NCBI GenBank assembly: GCA_905479015.1
Contig: CAJQKV010000010.1
Location: forward strand, 1-46,725
DNA: 46,725 nucleotides
Origin: an uncultured Cyclobacteriaceae bacterium
GTDB lineage: Bacteria; Bacteroidota; Bacteroidia; Cytophagales; Cyclobacteriaceae
Direction of reading: 5' to 3'
Shown: positions 8,896-16,934 of the stretch, in pieces
How positions within the stretch are numbered: position 1 is the stretch's first letter
Layout of the letters: each line of letters starts with the position of its first letter
Program-made: the position numbers and the translations under genes
Notes under the pieces: generated by a model
The model's database searches: none
The model's input: only the letters and a program-made list of their open reading frames with translations
What the model was told of the DNA's origin: nothing

Positions 8896-9379
8896 TTACA
8901 AATGGGTTGATAATTCTTTTCTTATTCTGCTCAAGGCTTATGCCCAAATAAGAGGCAATCATTTTTTGTGGAATCTTTTGAGTGATGTCAGGATAGGTTT
9001 CCATAAAATGGGCATAGCGTTCCATTGCCGTGGCACTCATCAGCATTATGATTCTTTTCTGAGTAGTAGCAATGCGTTTTCCTAATTTAGAGGGGCTGAT
9101 ATTATCGAGCTTAGTGTTCTTGTGTTCTATACGAACTAAGGAAGTTTCAAGGGCTTCAATGTAAAGATCTGTTACATCAGTTGCTTCACAAGCATCTACC
9201 ATTAACCATCCTTCTGGAGCGAACATAAAGACATGTTTTTTCCTTTTTTATCAATAGAATAGCTACAGAGTAACCCTTTTTCAACGATGTATATTTTGGT
9301 ATTTAAGTCACCTTTGTTTTGCAAGAGGCTACTTTTTTTATTTCTATGCTCATAGGAGTAGCATGCGCCGAGATGGATA
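8896..9379 (-). pseudogene. Broken Crp/Fnr-family regulator
   Basis: The cyclic-nucleotide-binding-like part begins at about 9360 (KKSSLLQNKGDLNTKIYIVE, then KGLLCSYSIDKKGKNM). It breaks near 9227-9232 and resumes in another frame as MFAPEGWLMVDACEATDVTD. The helix-turn-helix begins IPQKMIASYLGIS. The next residues expected, PETLSRIRK, are disrupted: LSRIRKELSTHL appears in another frame and ends in a stop at 8896-8898. This implies a small deletion inside the recognition helix. The first 20-30 residues are missing, because the fatty acid hydroxylase gene abuts directly. With a lost N-terminus, a frameshift and a damaged DNA-binding helix, this is a dead regulator. Confidence 0.75.
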
Positions 9380-10249
9380 TCAATCTTTTTTAAACCCGTG
9401 AAGCTGTTGCTTTACAAAACTTTTTGGAAAGGTCTCGTCCTCGTGAAAACCCAAGGGGACTTTACCACTGTCCTCCGGAATGTAACTGGTCCTGAAAAGA
9501 TAATCCCAGAGGCTGAGGCTGATGGCAAAATTGACCCCCACTTTTCCGGTAGGAATTGTTTTTGCGTGGTGATACAAATGCATTACTGGATTATTAAAGA
9601 AGTATTTGAAGATGCCCCAAGTCAATTTGATATTGGCATGATTGAGGTGGCCTATGGTGATGGACATAAAATGTACGACGAAGGCTTGCTGAGGCTCAAA
9701 ACCACCTAGAATCATTACGGCAAAGGTTTTGAGGGGTTTGTAGAGGATGTTTTCCATCCAATGATAACGCATGTGTGCGGCAAATCCCATTTCTTTGACG
9801 CTGTGATGGACTTTATGAAACTGCCATAAAAAAGGATATTTATGTAATAATATGTGTGTTAACCACTGCACAAAATCTAAAACTACGAAAAATAAGAGCA
9901 ATTGAGCCCATTGTGGAAGGGAGGCTAAATCGATCAAGGCTAGCTGGGTGAGCGGGATATTTAAGTCATTAAAAAAAACGGTGAGTAGCGCATAAAAACC
10001 ACTGATCGCGATCGAAAAGACAAAAAAGTTGAAAAACATATAAAACACATCCAACCAAAAGTCTTTTCGAATGATTGCTTGATGCTTGCGCCATGGAAAG
10101 GCTATTTCTAAACCCCAAACGAGCAAGGATATGATGATCACCCCCCAAAAATAATTTTGGAACCAAGGGACCTCACCGATTATCGATTTCCAAGTCCAAT
10201 CCAAACTTCCAGTAAAAGCATTTAAAAAAGCTTCGAGGTAGGGCGTCAT
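9380..10249 (-). CDS. Sterol desaturase/fatty acid hydroxylase family protein
   Basis: This is a 289-residue integral membrane protein with at least four hydrophobic helices (about 33-50, 65-92, 112-128 and 175-200). It carries the histidine clusters of the fatty acid hydroxylase superfamily: H132-x3-H136 (HILLH), H145-x2-HH149 (HKVHH) and H224-x2-HH228 (HLYHH), plus H201 and H204. These bind a di-iron centre that hydroxylates or desaturates lipid chains. The length is normal and the frame intact. The substrate in this branch is unknown; a membrane lipid is likely. Its stop lies next to the truncated Crp/Fnr remnant, so a rearrangement probably joined the two. It is divergent from purK. Confidence 0.85.
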   Translation of the reverse strand: MTPYLEAFLNAFTGSLDWTWKSIIGEVPWFQNYFWGVIIISLLVWGLEIAFPWRKHQAIIRKDFWLDVFYMFFNFFVFSIAISGFYALLTVFFNDLNIPLTQLALIDLASLPQWAQLLLFFVVLDFVQWLTHILLHKYPFLWQFHKVHHSVKEMGFAAHMRYHWMENILYKPLKTFAVMILGGFEPQQAFVVHFMSITIGHLNHANIKLTWGIFKYFFNNPVMHLYHHAKTIPTGKVGVNFAISLSLWDYLFRTSYIPEDSGKVPLGFHEDETFPKSFVKQQLHGFKKD

Positions 10250-10408
10250 TTTATTATCCGGGTTATAAAAAGTAGATTATTTAACTAGAGTTATCACTAA
10301 GCTAACGAGATTATTTTGAAATTAGTTCAAATATAGCGACTGTGGCTTACAAACGAATGATTTTTTGAAAACAGGGTTCAGTCGATTCAAAGCCAATGGA
10401 TATTTTTC

Positions 10409-10436
10409 AAACACGAGTTAATCCGTGTTTTTCTAC
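10409..10436. terminator. Small hairpin with T-run in the divergent spacer
   Basis: AAACACG and CGTGTTT form a 7-bp stem with an 8-nt loop followed by T residues. It lies between the divergent fatty acid hydroxylase and purK genes. No gene ends here, so it may be a regulatory hairpin or chance. Confidence 0.3.
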
Positions 10437-10508
10437 ATAAAATAAAAGGGTCATCGTGATTTTGGACTTAATTATAGGGATAGGGCGGTCCATTTATTTC
10501 AATTTTAC

Positions 10509-10516
10509 CATCTTTG
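10509..10516 (+). promoter_or_regulatory. Putative -7 element before purK
   Basis: CATCTTTG differs by one base from the Bacteroidota -7 consensus TAnnTTTG. It ends 7 nt before the purK ATG, which would place the transcription start at or next to the start codon. No convincing -33 element is visible. Confidence 0.4.
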
Positions 10517-10523
10517 CACTGCG

Positions 10524-11663
10524 ATGCAAAAAGAAATTTCGGATTACAAAATTGGTTTATTGGGAGGAGGTCAGCTGGGCCGTATGTTGCTACAGTCTGC
10601 CATGGATCTCAATCTTGAGGTTGCGATTATGGATGCAGATCCCAACGCGCCTTGTGCCCATCTGGTGCAACATTTCACGGTGGGTAAGTTGACCGATTAT
10701 GATGATGTCATGCGTTTTGGTCAGGATAAGGATTTGATTACGATCGAGATTGAAAATGTAAATATTGAAGCCCTAAAGGCATTAGAGGCTACCGGTATCA
10801 AGGTTTATCCACAACCCCACATCATTGAGCTCATTCAAGACAAACGCAAGCAAAAGAATTTTTATCGATCGACTGGGATACCCACCGCTGATTTTGTTTT
10901 GACCGATTCCAAGGCGGATGTATTGAATTATTTAGAAATGATACCTGCCGTACATAAACTCGGAACAGAAGGGTATGATGGTCGGGGTGTTCAGATGATC
11001 AGAACTGCTGCCGATACCGATAAAGCATTTGATCGACCGGGTATTTTGGAAAAATGCATTGATTTTCAAACAGAAATCAGTGTCATCGTTGCGCGAAATG
11101 AGCGAGGAGAGGTAGCGACGTATCCGTCAGTGGAATTGTCCTTTCATCCAGAGGCAAATCTTGTAGAATTTTTGTTCTCACCTGCAAATCTTACAAAGGA
11201 GATTGAAATAAAAGCTCAGGCATTGGCTGTCGAGGTGATAACTAAATTGAGAATGGTCGGATTATTGGCTGTAGAGATGTTTTTGACGCGCGAGGGTGAG
11301 TTGCTGGTCAACGAAGTGGCACCCCGGACCCATAACAGTGGGCACCATACTATAGAGGCCAATCAAACGTCACAATTTGAACAGCACTTAAGGGCGGTGC
11401 TTAATCTACCGTTGGGAACTACCCAGATGTTGATTCCCGCGGCTATGGTCAACTTATTGGGGGCACCTGACCATACTGGCAGCGCCATCTATGAGGGACT
11501 ATCCGAAGCGATGCAAATGCCAGGGGTGCACCTCCATCTCTATGGTAAAAAAATAACAAAACCTTTCAGAAAGATGGGCCATGTTACCATCACAAATGAA
11601 GACATGTCCACACTGAAAGCATCCGCCAATCAAATAAAAAACATTTTAAAAGTCAAAGCATGA
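10524..11663 (+). CDS. purK: N5-carboxyaminoimidazole ribonucleotide synthase
   Basis: PurK joins AIR, bicarbonate and ATP to form N5-CAIR in purine synthesis, in the cytoplasm. The 379-residue protein is of normal length and has the ATP-grasp layout. The N-terminal dinucleotide-fold-like motif is [12 protein letters not shown] (11-22). The ATP-binding loop is [11 protein letters not shown] (147-157). The C-terminal catalytic segment is [14 protein letters not shown] (263-276). The chosen ATG places [10 protein letters not shown] ten residues from the N-terminus, as in homologues. The stop overlaps the purE start in an ATGA, so the two genes are translationally coupled. Confidence 0.96.
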   Translation: MQKEISDYKIGLLGGGQLGRMLLQSAMDLNLEVAIMDADPNAPCAHLVQHFTVGKLTDYDDVMRFGQDKDLITIEIENVNIEALKALEATGIKVYPQPHIIELIQDKRKQKNFYRSTGIPTADFVLTDSKADVLNYLEMIPAVHKLGTEGYDGRGVQMIRTAADTDKAFDRPGILEKCIDFQTEISVIVARNERGEVATYPSVELSFHPEANLVEFLFSPANLTKEIEIKAQALAVEVITKLRMVGLLAVEMFLTREGELLVNEVAPRTHNSGHHTIEANQTSQFEQHLRAVLNLPLGTTQMLIPAAMVNLLGAPDHTGSAIYEGLSEAMQMPGVHLHLYGKKITKPFRKMGHVTITNEDMSTLKASANQIKNILKVKA

Positions 11664-12184
11664 GAGATTCAAAAGTAGGAATTATTATGGGCAGCAAATC
11701 GGATTTGAACATAATGTCCGAAGCAGCAGAAATTTTGGAAATACTTGGAGTGTCGGCAGAAGTAAGGATTGTGTCGGCGCATCGGACCCCTAAGCGAATG
11801 GTAGAATATGCCCAGAGTGCCAGGGAGCGAGGCCTAAAAGTCATTATAGCCGGTGCTGGAGGGGCAGCACATTTACCAGGTATGGTGGCCTCTTTGACGA
11901 GTTTACCGGTCATTGGAGTTCCTGTCAAATCAAGAAATTCAATAGACGGCTGGGATTCAGTGCTCTCCATTTTGCAAATGCCAGGTGGAATTCCGGTAGC
12001 AACAGTTGCGCTGGATGGCGCTAAAAATGCTGGGATTTTGGCAGCAGAGATTATTGGTGCCTTTGACGAAGAAGTAGCGAGCAGATTGGATGACTATAAA
12101 AAATCATTAGAAGAGGCCGTATTACAGCACAATGATGATTTAGAGCGCAATGGTTGGAAAGGAAATGCGATAGGATTTAAATAA
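11660..12184 (+). CDS. purE: N5-carboxyaminoimidazole ribonucleotide mutase
   Basis: PurE is the class I mutase that converts N5-CAIR, the PurK product, to CAIR. Conserved motifs are GSKSD (11-15), SAHRTP (39-44), [10 protein letters not shown] (65-74) with the catalytic His71, and [11 protein letters not shown] (106-116). The length of 174 residues is typical. It overlaps purK by 4 bp, so both steps come from one message. AIR is therefore carboxylated here by the ATP-dependent two-enzyme route. Confidence 0.97.
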   Translation: MRDSKVGIIMGSKSDLNIMSEAAEILEILGVSAEVRIVSAHRTPKRMVEYAQSARERGLKVIIAGAGGAAHLPGMVASLTSLPVIGVPVKSRNSIDGWDSVLSILQMPGGIPVATVALDGAKNAGILAAEIIGAFDEEVASRLDDYKKSLEEAVLQHNDDLERNGWKGNAIGFK

Positions 12185-12277
12185 GGTTCTATCAGGTGAA
12201 GCGACTAATTTTTTTTATTTTGGGAATGATTAATGATTTATTTTTAATTTTTTGGAAAATAAAGTTAATTTAAAGGG

Positions 12278-12511
12278 ATGAATCCATTCTACATTGATTT
12301 ATTGCTTTGCCTGCTGACTTATGTCATCCTATTAGTGATTATTTACAGGGGATCAACGAAAGTCATCAGACGGCTCAATCCAAATGATCAAGATGATGAG
12401 GGAGGTTTGCTTTTTGATTATGAAAAAGGACCTGTATTGGATCTACCTCCGGGCGTGCGTTGGCCCTCTGGGCCTATCGAGCGGAATAAAAAACAAGAAG
12501 AATGGGCTTAA
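12278..12511 (+). CDS. Small single-helix membrane protein
   Basis: The protein has 77 residues with one hydrophobic helix at about 5-24 (YIDLLLCLLTYVILLVIIY) and an acidic, proline-containing tail (NPNDQDDEGG, LPPGVRWPSG). I do not recognise the family. It follows purE after 93 bp of very AT-rich sequence. It converges with the minus-strand lipoprotein gene, overlapping it by 4 bp at the 3' ends. The codon use looks normal, so I take it as real. Confidence 0.55.
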   Translation: MNPFYIDLLLCLLTYVILLVIIYRGSTKVIRRLNPNDQDDEGGLLFDYEKGPVLDLPPGVRWPSGPIERNKKQEEWA

Positions 12512-13056
12512 TTGATGGTGCCGTTGATCATGAATTGGGTAGTATCTGTGAAGAGCACTTTTTGAGTGCCGGCAATTTCAAAAGAAGTCAACAAACCTTT
12601 GTTAAAATTCATTTTCAAATTTCTTTGTGAAGTATAAATGACTTTAGCATCATCATCCAAATAATAGCCATCAATGGTTGTTAACTGACTTTTATCTTTG
12701 GTGATTTTAAGAAATTTAATCGACATAAGGGCGTCTTTTTTTGGGAGATAAGAAGTGCTTTTTAGGTCAGTTTTTGTATCTATGGAGCCGACAAATTTAG
12801 ATTTATTGAGCTCTAAGAGGCTGAAAATTTTAAGTTCACTTTCCCAGTCTATGGCGTCAGCTGAGAACGATTGAGTTTCTATATTCTCACCGATTTGAAC
12901 TGTTTTGGTTAGGGCATTTTGGTTTGATTTGAGTAAGGCAATTTGTGCGACGACCAGGGAATCGATGGAGAAGTATTTTTCTGCCTTAAAACTTTCTTGG
13001 GGGCCAATGCAACCATACGCACAAAGTAAAATAGATAAGTAAAATAGATGTTTCAT
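12508..13056 (-). CDS. Lipoprotein of unknown function
   Basis: The protein has 182 residues. MKHLFYLSILLCAYGC is a lipoprotein signal with the lipidated Cys at residue 16, so it is probably membrane-anchored. The rest alternates short polar strands and looks like a beta-rich periplasmic domain (for example KVIYTSQRNLKMNFNKG and TQKVLFTDTTQF). No family is recognised. The start codon lies 1 bp after the gpmI stop, so it is almost certainly translated from the gpmI message. Confidence 0.6.
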   Translation of the reverse strand: MKHLFYLSILLCAYGCIGPQESFKAEKYFSIDSLVVAQIALLKSNQNALTKTVQIGENIETQSFSADAIDWESELKIFSLLELNKSKFVGSIDTKTDLKSTSYLPKKDALMSIKFLKITKDKSQLTTIDGYYLDDDAKVIYTSQRNLKMNFNKGLLTSFEIAGTQKVLFTDTTQFMINGTIN

Positions 13057-13057
13057 A

Positions 13058-14578
13058 TTAATAAAGGAGTTTCCCAGTCATCTCTTTGGGAATTTCAAGT
13101 CCCATTAATTTTAAAATAGTTGGGGCTAAATCTCCAAGTTTCCCATGTTTTACAGGGGATGAGAAATCAGGATCCACGACAATCAAAGGCACCAAGTTGG
13201 TGGTATGTGCCGTATGAGGGCTGCCGTCGTCGTTGACCATATAATCTGAGTTGCCATGGTCTGCGATGATCAGCGTGGTGTACCCCTTTTTTAGGGCCGT
13301 GGCAACTACTTGTTCGGCGCAATGATCTACCGTTTCGCAAGCTTTAACGGCAGCCTGAAACACGCCTGTGTGACCGACCATATCAGGATTAGCAAAATTC
13401 AAACAAACAAAATCAGGCCATTGCTGCTCCAGTTCTGGAATAATGGCTTTTTCTATGTCCTCAGCGCTCATCTCAGGCTGTAAATCGTAAGTGGCCACTT
13501 TAGGAGAGGGGCAGAGCAGTCTTTTTTCACCTTTGAAGGCATCTTCTCTTCCCCCTGAAAAGAAAAAAGTGACATGGGGGTACTTTTCGGTCTCAGCAAT
13601 TCTAATTTGATTCTTTCCCGCCTTTTCCAGGACTTCTCCCAGAGTATTGGATAGGTTATCTTTTCTGAAGATGACTTTAACGTTTTGAAAGGAGTCATCA
13701 TAGCTGGTCATGGTGAGATAGTGCAAAGGCAGTTTGTACATGTCTTCATTAGGAAAATCACGTTGAGTGAGCACTTCAGTGATTTCTCTACCTCGATCAG
13801 TCCGAAAATTGAAACACATCACGACATCGCCTTCTTTAATTTTTGCGATGGGCTGTCCAGAGGCATCTGTCGCAATGATAGGAGGCATGAATTCATCTGT
13901 AACGTCTTTGGCATAAGCAGCTTCAATAGCCGCGGTGACATCTGTTGTTTTTGTCCCTATGCCCTTAACTAAGGCATCGTAGGCAACCTTGACACGTTCC
14001 CATCTTTTGTCTCTATCCATTGCATAATACCTACCTACTATAGAGGCGATGGACCCTACATGATTTTTTAAGTGCGCCGATAGGTCATTGATAAATCCTA
14101 AACCACTTTTCGGATCGCAATCACGACCATCGGTAAATGCATGAACAAATACCTGTGAACATTTATGTTTGTGGGCGGCCTTAATTAATCCTTTGAGATG
14201 ATCTAAATGAGCATGAACACCACCGTCCGAAACCAGGCCCATAAAATGGATGGCGCGTTGGTTTTCTTTGGCATAATCAAAGGCCTCAACCAAGGTTTTT
14301 TCTTCACCTAGGCTACCCTCTTCTGCAGCAATATTGATTTTTACAAGATCTTGATAAACGACTCTGCCAGCACCTAGGTTCATGTGGCCTACTTCGGAAT
14401 TGCCCATTTGTCCTTTGGGAAGTCCGACAGCAACGCCTGAGGCTTCAAGGGTACTGTGCGAATACTTCTTATACAGGCTATCGATAAAGGGAGTAGCGGC
14501 GGCATCGATGGCAGAAACTTCTTTATTGGTGGCGATGCCCCAGCCATCCAAAATCATTAAGATCACACGTTTATCCAT
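13058..14578 (-). CDS. gpmI: 2,3-bisphosphoglycerate-independent phosphoglycerate mutase
   Basis: GpmI interconverts 3- and 2-phosphoglycerate in glycolysis and gluconeogenesis using two metal ions and a phosphoserine. The 506-residue length is normal. DGWG (11-14) holds the first metal ligand. Ser61 in MGNSEVGHMNLGAGRV is the catalytic serine. Later motifs are SDGGVHAH, HAFTDGRD, NFRTDRGRE, DMVGHTG and ADHGNSD, all intact. It starts with MDKRVILMILDGWG as in homologues. The lipoprotein gene follows after 1 bp. Confidence 0.96.
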   Translation of the reverse strand: MDKRVILMILDGWGIATNKEVSAIDAAATPFIDSLYKKYSHSTLEASGVAVGLPKGQMGNSEVGHMNLGAGRVVYQDLVKINIAAEEGSLGEEKTLVEAFDYAKENQRAIHFMGLVSDGGVHAHLDHLKGLIKAAHKHKCSQVFVHAFTDGRDCDPKSGLGFINDLSAHLKNHVGSIASIVGRYYAMDRDKRWERVKVAYDALVKGIGTKTTDVTAAIEAAYAKDVTDEFMPPIIATDASGQPIAKIKEGDVVMCFNFRTDRGREITEVLTQRDFPNEDMYKLPLHYLTMTSYDDSFQNVKVIFRKDNLSNTLGEVLEKAGKNQIRIAETEKYPHVTFFFSGGREDAFKGEKRLLCPSPKVATYDLQPEMSAEDIEKAIIPELEQQWPDFVCLNFANPDMVGHTGVFQAAVKACETVDHCAEQVVATALKKGYTTLIIADHGNSDYMVNDDGSPHTAHTTNLVPLIVVDPDFSSPVKHGKLGDLAPTILKLMGLEIPKEMTGKLLY

Positions 14579-14582
14579 AGGG

Positions 14583-14590
14583 CAAATATA
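14583..14590 (-). promoter_or_regulatory. -7 promoter element directly before gpmI
   Basis: On the minus strand TATATTTG matches TAnnTTTG exactly and is separated from the gpmI ATG by only 4 nt. The predicted transcription start falls on or beside the start codon, implying a leaderless message. Confidence 0.5.
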
Positions 14591-14670
14591 AGGGAACTGC
14601 TTGCTTCCCTCAGTAATTTTTTTGTAATTTACGCTTGCTTTTAAGCAATTTTAATTTCCTTTTTATCAAT

Positions 14671-15066
14671 ATGAGAAATGTGTTGATTGGTTGTGTACTA
14701 AATTTTATTTTTTTTACTCAAAGTTTAGGTCAGGATCAAATGTTAGAAGATCTAGGGATTGCCCTAAGTACCAATATTTCTAAAGAAGTTGTAAGCCGTA
14801 TGCATACGACTTTTAAATTGCAATTAGCAGGGGAGTCTCTTATCCTGACCGATAAAGCAGCGGCTGAAAAAGCGTTAAGAACTTTTTTTAATAACCATGA
14901 GGCATTATCTTTTGAATATACCACACCCGCTAAGGTGACCAATGGCCTGCTCTATAGAATGGGTGTTTATAAGGTGAAAACAGGAGAACAATACCGAGTT
15001 TATTTATTATTTAAAGAAAAAGACGGCAAATATTATTTATCTACCCTATCCTTCTCAGCGGATTAA
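14671..15066 (+). CDS. DUF4783 family exported protein
   Basis: I start at the ATG at 14671 and not at an upstream TTG (14635). From 14671 the protein begins with a clean signal peptide (MRNVLIGCVLNFIFFTQSLGQ), while the upstream codons add only a hydrophobic, AT-derived tail. The mature part is about 110 residues with an NTF2-like layout: a helix (MLEDLGIALSTNISKEVVSR), then strands ending in YRVYLLFKEKDGKYYLSTLSF. This matches DUF4783, a Bacteroidota family often found beside nadC. The function is unknown and the location is probably periplasmic. The nadC ATG lies 22 bp downstream. Confidence 0.75.
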   Translation: MRNVLIGCVLNFIFFTQSLGQDQMLEDLGIALSTNISKEVVSRMHTTFKLQLAGESLILTDKAAAEKALRTFFNNHEALSFEYTTPAKVTNGLLYRMGVYKVKTGEQYRVYLLFKEKDGKYYLSTLSFSAD

Positions 15067-15076
15067 CAAGAAAGAC

Positions 15077-15084
15077 TAATTTTG
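15077..15084 (+). promoter_or_regulatory. -7 promoter element directly before nadC
   Basis: TAATTTTG matches TAnnTTTG and ends 4 nt before the nadC ATG. It would give nadC its own promoter and an almost leaderless transcript. Confidence 0.4.
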
Positions 15085-15088
15085 ATTT

Positions 15089-15946
15089 ATGTATCCAGCC
15101 TACTTAACAAAAGAGAAATTGCACGAGTTCATCCGGAATGCGATGAAGGAAGATCATGGAGATGGAGACCATACTTCTTTGGGAAGTATACCTGTGGGGA
15201 CACAAGTCCACGCACATTTATTATTTAAACAAGAAGGAATTGTTGCAGGGATGGAAATGGCACAAATCATTTTTGATATGTTTTCCAAAGACCTACTCTT
15301 TGAGTCATACAAAAAAGACGGGGACGCTATTCATGCAGGAGAGGTGGGGTTTAAGGTATCTGGGGATGCCATCCAATTGCTTGGCGCAGAGCGATTGGTT
15401 TTAAACTGTATGCAGCGCATGAGCGGGATCGCAACGTATACTCATTATTTAAAATCATTGATCAGGAATTCCCATGCCCAATTACTCGACACCAGAAAAA
15501 CGACCCCTAATTTTAGAATTGCCGAAAAGTGGGCAGTAGAAATTGGAGGAGGAACCAATCATCGTTTTGGCCTTTACGATATGGTCATGTTAAAAGACAA
15601 TCACATAGATTTTGCTGGAGGTGTTGCTAAGGCCTTGAAATCTACAAAGTCTTATTTAAAAAAGTCCAAAAAAAAATTAAAAATAGAAATCGAAGTGCGT
15701 AGTTTGCAAGAACTTAGGGAGGTCATAGGAGAAGGAGGTGTCGATCGTATTATGCTCGACAACATGATGCCGTCTCAAATGAGGCAAGGTATTGCTATGA
15801 TTGCCGGGAAATATGAGACAGAGGCGTCAGGAGGAATCACCGAAATGAGTATCTCGGAAATCGCTGATACAGGTGTCGACTACATTTCCGTTGGTGCATT
15901 GACCCATTCCTATAAAAGTTTAGATATGAGTTTAAAAGCAATTTAA
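15089..15946 (+). CDS. nadC: Nicotinate-nucleotide pyrophosphorylase (carboxylating)
   Basis: NadC (quinolinate phosphoribosyltransferase) turns quinolinate and PRPP into nicotinate mononucleotide in NAD synthesis. The 285-residue length is normal. Conserved motifs are EDHGDGDHTS (21-30), the substrate-binding DTRKTTP (134-140), GGGTNHRFGLYDMVMLKDN (153-171) and the C-terminal EASGGI and DYISVGALTHS. It leads a tight run with the YcxB-like gene (4 bp gap) and recX (1 bp overlap). Confidence 0.96.
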   Translation: MYPAYLTKEKLHEFIRNAMKEDHGDGDHTSLGSIPVGTQVHAHLLFKQEGIVAGMEMAQIIFDMFSKDLLFESYKKDGDAIHAGEVGFKVSGDAIQLLGAERLVLNCMQRMSGIATYTHYLKSLIRNSHAQLLDTRKTTPNFRIAEKWAVEIGGGTNHRFGLYDMVMLKDNHIDFAGGVAKALKSTKSYLKKSKKKLKIEIEVRSLQELREVIGEGGVDRIMLDNMMPSQMRQGIAMIAGKYETEASGGITEMSISEIADTGVDYISVGALTHSYKSLDMSLKAI

Positions 15947-15950
15947 AATA

Positions 15951-16424
15951 ATGATCGTAAGAACCAAAAAATATCAATTGGCCACTGGGAAGTATATTGG
16001 CTTGGCCTTAGTAGGGGTCCTCAAACAGCAGTGGTGGGTTTTTCTGATATATTTTGCCATATGCTCAGGCTTTTTTATTATTCCTAATGCGTGGTGGATC
16101 ATTGGTGCTTCAATTGCATTGATTTTGTACCTGCTCTTTTGGTTGGTACAATTCGCAGGCGTGACACAACTAGAACAAAGCAAGTTTTTATTTAATAAAT
16201 TGAACTATGAGCTTTCCAGTCAACAGATTTTAGTTAAGCTGAATGCCAAACAGGGGATGCCAATGAAATGGGATCAAATAAAAAGGGCAAGTGCCAAAAA
16301 AGAAGCTTTTCTGCTTTTTGTGAGTAAAGCCCAACTGATCTATTTGCCTCACCGCATTTTTAATAGCGATAATGAGATCAAGTTCTTCGAAACCATTTTG
16401 AAGCGAAAGGGCTATATAAAATAA
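15951..16424 (+). CDS. YcxB-like membrane protein
   Basis: The protein has 157 residues. Two membrane helices lie at about 27-46 (QQWWVFLIYFAICSGFFII) and 49-72, connected by a short turn. A soluble C-terminal domain of about 75 residues follows, with the YcxB-like pattern YELSSQQILVKLNAKQG, WDQIKRASAKKEAFLLFVS and YLPHRIF. This small bitopic family is widespread and has no defined role. The stop overlaps the recX start by one base (TAATG), so the genes are coupled. Confidence 0.7.
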   Translation: MIVRTKKYQLATGKYIGLALVGVLKQQWWVFLIYFAICSGFFIIPNAWWIIGASIALILYLLFWLVQFAGVTQLEQSKFLFNKLNYELSSQQILVKLNAKQGMPMKWDQIKRASAKKEAFLLFVSKAQLIYLPHRIFNSDNEIKFFETILKRKGYIK

Positions 16425-16909
16425 TGAACTCCGAAGGTTCGGAACAGCTCCAGCAAGCAAAAAATAAAGCGGCTAGATATTGTGTAGGCGCGGAAAGGTC
16501 ACCTTATCAAGTGCTGACCAAATTACAGCTATATGGCCTTGAGTTGGAAGACGCATTGGTGGCGTTGGAATCCTTGAAAGAAGCTAATTTCACCAATGAA
16601 AAACGCTTTGTATCGGCCTTTGTGAACGATAAATTCATGTTCAATAAATGGGGCAAGATCAAAATCGCAATAGAATTAAGGAAACATAAAATCAATTCAT
16701 CCCTTATTGAAGAAGGACTGTCCACGCTTGAGCCATCTGATTATGAGTTAAAGATTGATGAGTTGATAGATCAAAAATGGGGTCAACTGCAGACGGAAGG
16801 AAATTTTTTGATCAAAAAAAAGAAAACCTGTCAATTTGTGTTCAGTAAGGGTTTCGAATCTCATTTGGTGCTTGCAAGGTTTGATCAGAAATTCAAGTAT
16901 TCACAATGA
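16424..16909 (+). CDS. recX: Regulatory protein RecX
   Basis: The 161-residue helical protein has the three-repeat RecX architecture. Typical features are the N-terminal segment AARYCVGAERSPYQVLTKLQ, then LKEANFTNEKRFVSAFVNDK with KWGKIKIAIELRKHKI, and a C-terminal helix bundle ending KGFESHLVLARF. RecX binds RecA and limits filament growth in recombination and SOS. The start overlaps the YcxB-like stop by one base. recA is not in the window. The length and motifs are normal. Confidence 0.85.
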   Translation: MNSEGSEQLQQAKNKAARYCVGAERSPYQVLTKLQLYGLELEDALVALESLKEANFTNEKRFVSAFVNDKFMFNKWGKIKIAIELRKHKINSSLIEEGLSTLEPSDYELKIDELIDQKWGQLQTEGNFLIKKKKTCQFVFSKGFESHLVLARFDQKFKYSQ

Positions 16910-16934
16910 AATATGAGCCCTAAATTTAGTGAGT

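Noticed and set aside
9398-9709. 103-codon plus-strand frame inside the fatty acid hydroxylase gene
   Set aside because: It is antisense to a well-supported gene with intact histidine motifs and has no recognisable sequence.
13685-13972. 95-codon plus-strand frame inside gpmI
   Set aside because: It is antisense to gpmI, which has all catalytic motifs, and does not resemble any protein.
14635-14670. Upstream TTG start for the DUF4783 gene
   Set aside because: The ATG at 14671 gives a proper signal peptide; the upstream codons are AT-derived.
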